DNA of 64,000 nt from Vallitalea longa (GTDB lineage Bacteria; Bacillota; Clostridia; Lachnospirales; Vallitaleaceae). Under the pieces are notes generated by a model. That model did no database searches. It saw only the letters and a program-made list of their open reading frames with translations, and had not been told where the DNA came from. Below are positions 56,694 to 64,000 of this stretch, piece after piece. A program made the translations under genes and the position numbers. Numbering within the stretch: position 1 is the first letter of the stretch; the number at the start of each line of letters is the position of its first letter. Where the stretch lies: positions 558,001 to 622,000 of the forward strand of contig NZ_BRLB01000001.1 of assembly GCF_027923465.1 (NCBI RefSeq). Direction: 5' to 3'.

Positions 56694-56818
56694 GAATCAA
56701 AAACCTCACTAAAAATTATTTATATATTAATAATATTATTAGTGAGGTTGAAAATATGTGATAAATTTATAATGGTTAATTAATAAATTATTAGTTTTTC
56801 CCATAATGTATTATTGTA

Positions 56819-58303
56819 TCATAGCAATCCAAAAATTAAATTAGCTACTGGCACACCTATCAAAGAAGTCACTATAATTATAATAACAATCATAATAGAC
56901 TCATATTTATAGATAAGTTTCGGAGTTAACCATTCATTACCGTGTGTTATAGCACCCATAGCTGAAGCTGCAGGCAAAAAAAATCCTAACATACATGTAA
57001 AAGCAAGCAATGTGACAATAACAGCAGGGTCACCTCCTGCATTAACAACAAATACTATAGCAATCGGTGTTATTATTGAAAGTGTAGCCATATCATTTAT
57101 CAAATTTGTAGCTATAACAGATATCGCTACAATAATAGTCATCAACCAAAATAAAGAATGTCCTTCTAAAATTGGATTCAATATATGTACTATAGCTTCA
57201 ATAACTCCTGTACTTTCTGAAGCTAACGCTGTTGAAATTGTTAAAGCTGTTGCAATCATAAGAAATAATCCCCATGATATACCTTCTTTAAATGACTGTG
57301 CGATATTAGTGAAATTTTCTTTATCTTTGGTTATAAGAGCTAGCACTATGTTTATCCCTATCATAATACCTAGAGAACCTAATTTGTCTACAAAGAAGAC
57401 TCTAAATATATTTCCTTCGGGTAATAGATTAGGTATCATCATTGTTATAATAAGAAGTGCAATTAATCCTAACATAATCTTTTGCCTTGAATTTATTTTT
57501 AAATCTTCGTCATTTATCTGTATAGGTCTAAAACTAACTTTAATCCTTAATATATATTTGAAAAATAGTATTAGAGCTACAAAAATTGCTACATTTATTA
57601 TAAGTACCGTTACAGAATAAGCTAATGGGTTTACAATAACACCGGGTATTACACTATCTAATATTCCAAAAGACATTAATACAAATCCAGTGTATGGTGC
57701 AATCACAGATCCTGTTGTACCTGCTATGACTATCATGATCAAGACTATAGTTGGATAAGGATCATGAGGTTTAAGATCCAGTTGATCCGCTACGTCATAA
57801 AAGATTTTCCAGAGCAATAATATAACTGTAAGTGCATTTATTGTCAAAAATCCTGTAATCGCTGCTGCTATCATAAAAACAAATGCCAATGCCCATGGTC
57901 CTTTTCGTGCAAATTTTATAGATAGTATCTTTCTTGAGATTATAGGTAGAATTCCTGTATTGTCTATTGAATAACATAATAACATACTAAACATAACTAT
58001 CCATAAGACTTCATGTCCAAAAGCTGAAGAAATTATTTCTGAAAGTGTTCCATATCCTGTAAAACTCATAGCAATTAAAGCTAAAAGACTCGGCCAATCC
58101 ATCTTTTGTGATGTCCATGCATAAATACAGCCAAGAAATATACCAAGCATATGCATACCCATTCTTGTTACAGTTAAAAATGTAGGTAGATAACCAAAAC
58201 CAAACATTAAAAATATAATAACAACCATATCAATATAGTGTTTATTATGTACAGTTCTTGTACATTTTCCTTGCTGAACTATCTTATTATTTTCATTAGT
58301 CAT
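56819..58303 (-). CDS. SLC13/DASS-like anion permease
   Basis: About 494 residues with some twelve membrane segments. 'TINALTVILLLW' and the C-terminal 'ATNLINDMATLSIITPIAI' (about 402-420) are in the places of the two substrate motifs (SNT-like) of divalent-anion/sodium symporters, though neither is a perfect match. ATG 58303 chosen for AGGAGAG 7 nt upstream. It lies in a same-strand group with an MFS carrier and an OYE-type reductase. Dicarboxylates or similar organic acids are likely substrates. Confidence 0.72.
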   Translation of the reverse strand: MTNENNKIVQQGKCTRTVHNKHYIDMVVIIFLMFGFGYLPTFLTVTRMGMHMLGIFLGCIYAWTSQKMDWPSLLALIAMSFTGYGTLSEIISSAFGHEVLWIVMFSMLLCYSIDNTGILPIISRKILSIKFARKGPWALAFVFMIAAAITGFLTINALTVILLLWKIFYDVADQLDLKPHDPYPTIVLIMIVIAGTTGSVIAPYTGFVLMSFGILDSVIPGVIVNPLAYSVTVLIINVAIFVALILFFKYILRIKVSFRPIQINDEDLKINSRQKIMLGLIALLIITMMIPNLLPEGNIFRVFFVDKLGSLGIMIGINIVLALITKDKENFTNIAQSFKEGISWGLFLMIATALTISTALASESTGVIEAIVHILNPILEGHSLFWLMTIIVAISVIATNLINDMATLSIITPIAIVFVVNAGGDPAVIVTLLAFTCMLGFFLPAASAMGAITHGNEWLTPKLIYKYESIMIVIIIIVTSLIGVPVANLIFGLL

Positions 58304-58406
58304 TTTATGTCTCTCCTCCAAGCAGGACCAACCTAAAATATAATAATATGAAAACGCTACTATTTCATATGTTTAAAAAATAAGTCTTTCCAATAAGACA
58401 AAAAAG

Positions 58407-58424
58407 TAGGGCTTTTAAGCCCTA
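58407..58424 (-). terminator. Intrinsic terminator after the MFS gene
   Basis: Arms TAGGGCTT / AAGCCCTA with a 2-nt centre (longer effective loop), followed on the minus strand by a T-run (58400-58405). Confidence 0.8.
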
Positions 58425-58483
58425 AAATCACATAAGCTTTTATTTATATGTCTCTATAATATTTTCAACTTTTTTATTATATT

Positions 58484-59734
58484 TTATCCTTTAACATTTG
58501 CTAAATTCTTTTTAGATGTAGCAAGTCCAATCATTATTATAATTGCTATTGCAATTGCAATGTAAATAACAAAAGCAATATTATAAGATTGTTTAATATC
58601 GTACACCAATTGTAAAGCAGGCATACCAATCGCCGCTCCTATAGTACGTGCAGAAGAAACGACACCTAAGATTCCTGCATACTCCTTCAAACCAAATACT
58701 TGCTTAACAGATAACTGGATAGGAACTAATGGCATTATCATACCATAAGCAATCAAACCAGCTACTACATACATTGTATAAGAAGGTAGAACTGCTGCAT
58801 TCATCATCAATAGAATTCCCACAATAAATGCAACTGCACCCGATGTTATAACAGTTCTAACACCTAATTTATCACAAAGGAAACCACATGGAACCGTTGC
58901 AACTACATTAACAATAGAATAAATACTCATCATAACACCTGCATAAACAGAACTATATCCTAGACCTTGTGCATAGACTGCCATTGTCTGCATGGTAGAA
59001 GTTATGGAAAAAGACAACGCAAAAGCACAGAATAACAATAAATAAAAACTCTTTGTTTTCTTAGCCTCAGCAAGAGTAAGTCCTTCAACAGCAATCTTAC
59101 TATTTGTGTTTTGTTTAGTATCAGATTCTTTATCAGCCCATAAAGGACCAACTTCTGAATCAGGATTATCTCTAATTAGCAGAATTCCTACAGCCATAAT
59201 AACTGCAACGAATATTAAATTATTTCTATACGCTACCTGATATCCATAAGTTTGAATCCAATTACCGATGATTGGACTAAAGATCATACTACCGGCATAT
59301 CCAACAGAAGTTGCAATTGCCAATAATGTACCACTGTTTTTAGCAAACCAAGAATTTATTAATGTTGGCGCAGTAACGACAACACAAAAAGTTATAGTAA
59401 TTCCTAATAAAACAGCAGATAAATAGAACACGATTAAACTTTGTGCTATAGAGTTGATAAAAAGATAAAGAACACCAGTAATTCCTCCGATCATAGTCAT
59501 CTTACGAACACCGATCTTTTTTACAACTTTACTTAAGGACATACAAAGAATTGCCATCACAATACTAGAAATGGTAATTGTTAATGTAAAAGAAGCACGA
59601 GAAAACTCTGGAAATTTTTCTAATATAGGAGCAATATATAAAGATTGTGTGTTATATATTAACCCAGTTACTGAAAAAAGAATCATTCCAGCACCTAATA
59701 AAACAACCCATGCATACCAACTTTTCTTATTCAT
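58484..59734 (-). CDS. MFS transporter, monocarboxylate/oxalate-formate type
   Basis: 416 residues, twelve membrane segments. The start 'SWYAWVVLLGAGMILFSVTG' and 'GVMMSIYSIVNVVATVPCGFLCDKLGVRTV' (about 262-290; given in parts: GVMMSIYSIVNVV, GFLCDKLGVRTV) match the OFA/monocarboxylate-porter group. CAGGAGGG precedes the ATG. It follows the OYE-type reductase gene by 85 bp on the same strand, with a hairpin (59775-59800) in the gap. It may carry the acid that the reductase uses. Confidence 0.82.
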   Translation of the reverse strand: MNKKSWYAWVVLLGAGMILFSVTGLIYNTQSLYIAPILEKFPEFSRASFTLTITISSIVMAILCMSLSKVVKKIGVRKMTMIGGITGVLYLFINSIAQSLIVFYLSAVLLGITITFCVVVTAPTLINSWFAKNSGTLLAIATSVGYAGSMIFSPIIGNWIQTYGYQVAYRNNLIFVAVIMAVGILLIRDNPDSEVGPLWADKESDTKQNTNSKIAVEGLTLAEAKKTKSFYLLLFCAFALSFSITSTMQTMAVYAQGLGYSSVYAGVMMSIYSIVNVVATVPCGFLCDKLGVRTVITSGAVAFIVGILLMMNAAVLPSYTMYVVAGLIAYGMIMPLVPIQLSVKQVFGLKEYAGILGVVSSARTIGAAIGMPALQLVYDIKQSYNIAFVIYIAIAIAIIIMIGLATSKKNLANVKG

Positions 59735-59774
59735 AGTTAAACCCTCCTGAATGTCTTATTTATTTAGTTCAACC

Positions 59775-59800
59775 CAAGGCAGACCTTGTTTGCTGCCTTG
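59775..59800 (-). other. Intercistronic hairpin between reductase and MFS genes
   Basis: Arms CAAGGCAG and CTGCCTTG, 10-nt loop. No U-tract, so it is more likely a processing or stability hairpin than a terminator. Confidence 0.45.
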
Positions 59801-59819
59801 AGGAATTAATATTTGAAAA

Positions 59820-61826
59820 TCAGATTATTCTAGCAGCATGAAATCCTTCATGAACAGCTTGCATAATTTTCCTAGGTCTGTTTACATCTCCAACCGGAAC
59901 TATTGTAATCCCCTTGGAATTCTTTCTAAGATCTTCTAGTAGATTTCTGTTTGATCTTAATCCCAATGCACAAATAACGGCATCACTTGAAAAGTCAACT
60001 TCTTTTCCATTAACCGAACATTTAACATATTTTCCAGTCATCTCTTCAATTCTATGTTTAACCTTGACTTCAACACCTAGCTCTGCTAATTTTGAATTAA
60101 GCACCCATTTTGTACTCATGGTCAAACCCATTGCAGGCTCAGGAGTCAAATCTACCATAGTGACTTTTTTCCCTTTTTCTGCAAGGAACATGGCCACTTC
60201 ACAACCAACTAATCCTGCTCCACATATGGTGATATCTGTACCATCAGGAATATCTCCGTCTAATACCTTTAGTGGGTCTAAGATTGTAGTATCGTCTGTT
60301 CCTTTTATATGGGGGATAAATGTTGTTGCACCCGTTGCGACAATCACTGTATCAAAACCTTTATTTACAAGTAATTCAGTTGTTACATCTGTACCTGTTT
60401 CTATATTTATATCACTATTTTCCACTGCATTTATTATATAGTTCGTATATTCACGATAATCCTGCTTGAAATCGGGCAAACTTACATAATATAGTGCTCC
60501 ACCAAGTCTATTGTTCTTTTCAAAAAGTGTTACATCATGGCCTCTTTCACTAGCTGTTAATGCGGCCTGTAATCCAGCAGGACCTGCTCCAACTACAGCT
60601 ACTCTTCTCTTGGAATCTGTGGGAACTACATATGTATAACCCTCGTATTCTTTACCTGCTTCAGGATTTACTGCACAGGAAATACCACAAGATTTGTTGA
60701 CTTCACCAAGGCAATCATTACAACGTAAGCAACGACGAATAGTTTCCGCTTTTCCATCGGCAAGCTTTTGTACATAATCTGGATCTGCAATGATCTGACG
60801 TCCTATACATATAAAATCAGCATCTTTTTTCTCGAGTACTTCTTCACCCATTTCTGGAGATATACCAGCTGCTGCTATTACAGGTATCTCAACATGTTTT
60901 TTAACTTCTGCAGCAAGATGTACAAGGGTTCCTCTTTTAGTATAGTTAGGTGGTACCCACATTGAAGTCGCAACTCCATTGCTTAGATTTTTTCCTTCTG
61001 GAGAAGCCTCCCCATTCATAACAGCATTATAGTCATCAAATTTTGAATCCCATGTACCTGCAGAAACATTTATGGCATCTGCACCTGCTTCTTGTACCCA
61101 TTTTGCAAATACGACTGCTTCATCAATAGTTACTCCATTTGGAACACACTCTTCAGCTGACATACGATAAATCAAAGGAAAGTCTTCTCCTGCATGTTCT
61201 TTAATAGATTTAATAGTCTCTAATGCAAATTTTGCTCTGTTTTTAAGACTTCCTCCATATTCATCCGTTCTTCTGTTTGTATATGCAGAAAGGAATTGTA
61301 GAGGCATATATCCATGAGCTCCATGTAATTCCACCGCATCAAAACCACATTGTCTTGCTCTTTGGGCTGCTAAACCATATTTTTCAATTAAATCTTTTAT
61401 CTCTTCAATAGTCATTTCTCTTGGAGTATCATTAGGTAATCTGAAAGTACCTATTCCTGAGGGCGATTTAGGTTGAACTCCAGTTACACTTTCACTGGAA
61501 AAACATCCACCATGTGCTAGTTGAAGACAAATTTTAGCCCCTCCTGAATGAACAGCATGAGGAATTCTGCTTGCTCCTGGCATAAATTTTCTACTTGTTA
61601 ACTCAATTTCTCCAGGAATAACACAACCCTCTGGTTCAGGAGCACAAACCTCGGTTATTATCATTCCTACTCCACCGTTGGCTCTCCTAGCATAATAGTT
61701 AACGATTACGTCCGACACAGTTCCGTCTGCACCAGCTAGATTTGTTCCCATACCTGGCATGATAGTCCTATTTCTAAGCTCTAGATTTCCTATTTTACCT
61801 GGTTTTAATAACTTTTCGTAATTCAA
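59820..61826 (-). CDS. OYE-family 2-enoate / 2,4-dienoyl-CoA reductase
   Basis: 668 residues. N-terminal TIM-barrel FMN domain (about 1-370) with the OYE active-site stretch '[19 protein letters not shown]' and '[15 protein letters not shown]'. Next the [4Fe-4S] Cys cluster in '[19 protein letters not shown]' (about 352-370). Then a FAD/NAD domain with '[19 protein letters not shown]' (about 394) and '[19 protein letters not shown]' (about 535). This is the layout of clostridial enoate reductase, FadH and BaiH-type enzymes that reduce C=C bonds of unsaturated acids or their CoA esters. The start is TTG at 61826, with GAGGAGG 8 nt upstream. Divergent control by the PucR-type protein is likely. 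Confidence 0.88.
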   Translation of the reverse strand: MNYEKLLKPGKIGNLELRNRTIMPGMGTNLAGADGTVSDVIVNYYARRANGGVGMIITEVCAPEPEGCVIPGEIELTSRKFMPGASRIPHAVHSGGAKICLQLAHGGCFSSESVTGVQPKSPSGIGTFRLPNDTPREMTIEEIKDLIEKYGLAAQRARQCGFDAVELHGAHGYMPLQFLSAYTNRRTDEYGGSLKNRAKFALETIKSIKEHAGEDFPLIYRMSAEECVPNGVTIDEAVVFAKWVQEAGADAINVSAGTWDSKFDDYNAVMNGEASPEGKNLSNGVATSMWVPPNYTKRGTLVHLAAEVKKHVEIPVIAAAGISPEMGEEVLEKKDADFICIGRQIIADPDYVQKLADGKAETIRRCLRCNDCLGEVNKSCGISCAVNPEAGKEYEGYTYVVPTDSKRRVAVVGAGPAGLQAALTASERGHDVTLFEKNNRLGGALYYVSLPDFKQDYREYTNYIINAVENSDINIETGTDVTTELLVNKGFDTVIVATGATTFIPHIKGTDDTTILDPLKVLDGDIPDGTDITICGAGLVGCEVAMFLAEKGKKVTMVDLTPEPAMGLTMSTKWVLNSKLAELGVEVKVKHRIEEMTGKYVKCSVNGKEVDFSSDAVICALGLRSNRNLLEDLRKNSKGITIVPVGDVNRPRKIMQAVHEGFHAARII

Positions 61827-62193
61827 TTAATTAACCTCCTCTAAATCAAGTACAATTATTTATTTTGACTTATATAAGTTCTATTGTGCTAACCGGCTTT
61901 GTTAATACTTTAACAGTATATTTAATATAAAGTCAATACCACTAACTGATATTTAAAACTTCGTACAAATTGGTAATGGTCAATTTAGATTTTTGTACAA
62001 TCTTTTTATTGTTTCAGTAAGTATATATTACGCGTTAGTATCTATAGTGCAATTAATAATCAATAGGTATTGTTAAAATCAGATATAATTTTCGACTAAA
62101 TTGAGCTTATTTCATTGACTAATTTCTAACAAATTAACCCGAACTATTTTTCTATTAATTATGTGATTATGATACGTACAAAATATAGCACGC
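61827..62193. other. A/T-rich spacer upstream of the reductase operon
   Basis: 367 bp without a gene. It should hold the promoter of the reductase-MFS-permease group. Apart from A/T-rich stretches no structure was recognised. Confidence 0.45.
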
Positions 62194-62234
62194 AAAAAAA
62201 CCCCTATGGTGTAATCATCTATACTACCATAGGG
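62194..62234 (-). terminator. Intrinsic terminator after the PucR-family gene
   Basis: Arms CCCTATGGT (62202-62210) and ACCATAGGG (62226-62234); the A-run at 62194-62200 is a U-tract on the minus strand. Confidence 0.85.
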
Positions 62235-62284
62235 CTATAATTATTAATATAAAAATAGTTAATTGAGATTATCGAATCCATTTT

Positions 62285-63850
62285 TTAATCTACTTGAAGT
62301 ATTTTTATAATTTGAATTGACATGTACAATTTGACAAAATCACTTCCACTCTCAATGTCCATTTGTAAAATTTCTGATATCTTGCTCAAACGGTATCTTA
62401 AGGTATTTTTATGGATATATAGATAACTGGAGGATTCGGATATGTTTTTACTGTTTTCTAAATAGACTACCAATGTATGAAATAAGTCTGAATTATTAAT
62501 TTTATCATATTCCATTAATTTGTATATCTGTGGTATACAGAATTCTTTTAAATCCCTGACTTTTTCTAGGTTCGTAAGTATATTTATAAAATAGAAATCT
62601 TCATATTTATATAAATAATCTTTATTTTTCAGCCGGCTTCCCATTTGTATTAGATTCATTGTTTGTTTATAATACTTGCTAAAATCCAATATATTGGTAA
62701 AATAACAACTTAGACCAGCGACAAGACTATTATCTTTCAAGAAATTTACAATGGTTTTCTCTATAGTATCTGGGATTGATATCTTATCATATAAATCTAT
62801 TAACATAGTCAACATACCATTATAATACACCGATTTGAAATATGGCAAAAGTTCATCAAGATATCTTTTTAATGCCAACAAATTAGTATCATTCATATTT
62901 TTTTCATTGTTATACCGACGTGTAATATTTAGTAAAAAAAAGTTTTTATCAAGATTCCAATTATATGGCTTAGCCCTTTCTACAAATACTTCGATAGAAT
63001 TGAATTTATCCTCTATTAATTCAATCAATATATTCTCTATAGGTTCATCATTAAAAAATATTTTATTTGGTATCAACTGGAGTTTGATAGATAGTACCTG
63101 AGCAAGGAATTCCATAACAAAGAAATCAACTTCATCAAATTTCTTTACTAACTCTTGAATATTCAAAAATGCAACCATTTTCCCATCAACTAATATGCGC
63201 ATTAGTAGCCTTTTTATATTTTCACCAGGTCTAGTATGCACATAAGGGGTTTTACTTCTTTCTACTGCATTAACAATTTTTGATATGTTGTATTGTTGAT
63301 AAATATCATATGAATTGTATCCCTTGGCAAAATTCTCTTTTATCGCTTCATCACCATGAGAGATTAAAACATCTTTACAAGATACAGCTAATATATTTGT
63401 AGAAAGATTAAATAGAATTATAGGATTTTTTATAAAACTTGAAGCAACTTCTAATATATGTTCAACACTCCTATTGTTTACTAATGCATCTATTATAGCC
63501 TTCTGAGCCTTAGTTGTTATTTCGTAAAAGTTTATAGCTTTTATAGAATCGTTAAGTAGCCTTTGGGCATTTGTAATTTTTGAAAAGCAAACAATTTCCA
63601 TATTGTTAACTAACTCTAAGTTGCTTTTATAATCATCAATAACAAATAGGCAAATATCCTTCAAATCCATGTCAACTAATTTATATAAATCCGATGATTT
63701 AATTATATATATTATATCTTCAAAAAAAACTATTTGATCTTGCTCACTGTACAACTTTATTGAAGAATATAATTTATCAATGTTTCTAGGCTCGTTGTAA
63801 CTATATTTATACTTGTTTAGTTTTGATAATATATTAGTAATTGTAAACAT
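62285..63850 (-). CDS. PucR/CdaR-like transcriptional regulator
   Basis: About 521 residues. The C-terminal end (about 465-515; 'LFHTLVVYLENSKNISESSS', then 'LYIHKNTLRYRLSKISEIL') is the PucR-type helix-turn-helix. The middle resembles the GGDEF-like/CdaR region ('FFLLNITRRYNNEKNMND'), and the N-terminal part looks like a purine-catabolism-type sensor domain. ATG 63850 with AGGAGG 6 nt upstream is preferred to the frame-open start at 63883. It stands upstream of and on the same strand as the OYE reductase and permease genes, and is the most likely controller of that group. The inducer is unknown. Confidence 0.85.
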   Translation of the reverse strand: MFTITNILSKLNKYKYSYNEPRNIDKLYSSIKLYSEQDQIVFFEDIIYIIKSSDLYKLVDMDLKDICLFVIDDYKSNLELVNNMEIVCFSKITNAQRLLNDSIKAINFYEITTKAQKAIIDALVNNRSVEHILEVASSFIKNPIILFNLSTNILAVSCKDVLISHGDEAIKENFAKGYNSYDIYQQYNISKIVNAVERSKTPYVHTRPGENIKRLLMRILVDGKMVAFLNIQELVKKFDEVDFFVMEFLAQVLSIKLQLIPNKIFFNDEPIENILIELIEDKFNSIEVFVERAKPYNWNLDKNFFLLNITRRYNNEKNMNDTNLLALKRYLDELLPYFKSVYYNGMLTMLIDLYDKISIPDTIEKTIVNFLKDNSLVAGLSCYFTNILDFSKYYKQTMNLIQMGSRLKNKDYLYKYEDFYFINILTNLEKVRDLKEFCIPQIYKLMEYDKINNSDLFHTLVVYLENSKNISESSSYLYIHKNTLRYRLSKISEILQMDIESGSDFVKLYMSIQIIKILQVD

Positions 63851-64000
63851 AGATCCTCCTAATATTAGAAATAAATAATACAATAATTAAATGTTCTTCA
63901 TGATTATAGTATGTGTCACATGTATATTATCATAACTTATATTTTTTTGATTCAAATTATTATTACTAATGATCTACTTCTATAATTCAATAACATTACC

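Noticed and set aside
57012-57620. 202-codon plus-strand frame opposite the SLC13-like permease
   Set aside because: Ile/Thr-rich complement of a membrane protein gene with no start signals.

Overview
The window is low-GC DNA (AT-rich, with intergenic runs of A/T) from an endospore-forming member of the Clostridia. A gerABC-type germinant receptor operon, a SleC-like cortex-lytic protein, S-layer (SLH) domains, ECF transport and Firmicutes-style leaders all point there. A lineage near Lachnospirales/Vallitalea is my guess from general protein flavour, not a demonstrated assignment. No rRNA, tRNA, CRISPR, transposase or phage gene was seen.

Layout. 1-3592: end of a germinant-receptor operon (GerC, GerA, GerB). 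3797-8059: CobD/HisC-like aminotransferase, deoC, a small membrane-anchored protein, a 6S-like structured RNA and a SleC-like protein. 8154-11468: a secreted beta-helix glycosidase-like protein with carbohydrate-binding modules. 11677-23400 (minus strand): a cobalamin riboswitch with terminator, followed by two very large secreted proteins, a membrane-tethered protein and a dedicated ECF transporter (T, fused double ATPase, S). 23584-26043: an MFS exporter and a divergent XRE/TPR regulator. 26120-35860 (minus): pyrimidine operon pyrC-pyrF-carA-carB-pyrK-pyrD-pyrE with a leader containing a PyrR-like hairpin, a 50-codon leader ORF and an intrinsic terminator. 36177-38997: CBS protein, two PII-like proteins and a cation/proton antiporter. 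39271-44376: rho-rpmE-DUF1385-prmC-prfA. 45117-46571: mgtE with a short leader peptide. 46903-48576: an ExbB/ExbD/ExbD-like cassette. The rest holds degV, a shortened beta-propeller protein, small proteins, yeiH with a LysR regulator, a Gfo/Idh/MocA oxidoreductase, a P-loop ATPase, and a PucR-associated cluster of an OYE-type reductase and two permeases.

The most interesting system is the riboswitch-controlled operon at 11.7-23.4 kb. The two large exported proteins each pair an alpha/alpha-toroid region with a DUF4430 (transcobalamin beta-domain-like) module, the same two-domain design as vertebrate intrinsic factor and transcobalamin but in permuted order. One carries three SLH repeats for wall anchoring. 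A third protein carries a DUF4430 module on a long acidic tether from the membrane, and overlaps the first ECF gene. Together with a B12 riboswitch this reads as a Gram-positive surface relay for capturing cobalamin and passing it to an ECF importer. Cobalamin binding is inferred, not shown.

Other notable points: a pyr leader that appears to couple a PyrR-like hairpin, leader translation and a terminator; a three-copy palindromic repeat family lodged in the pyr operon gaps, one copy supplying the end of carB; an mgtE leader peptide with mutually exclusive pairings; and an ExbBD-like cassette in an organism that otherwise looks monoderm.
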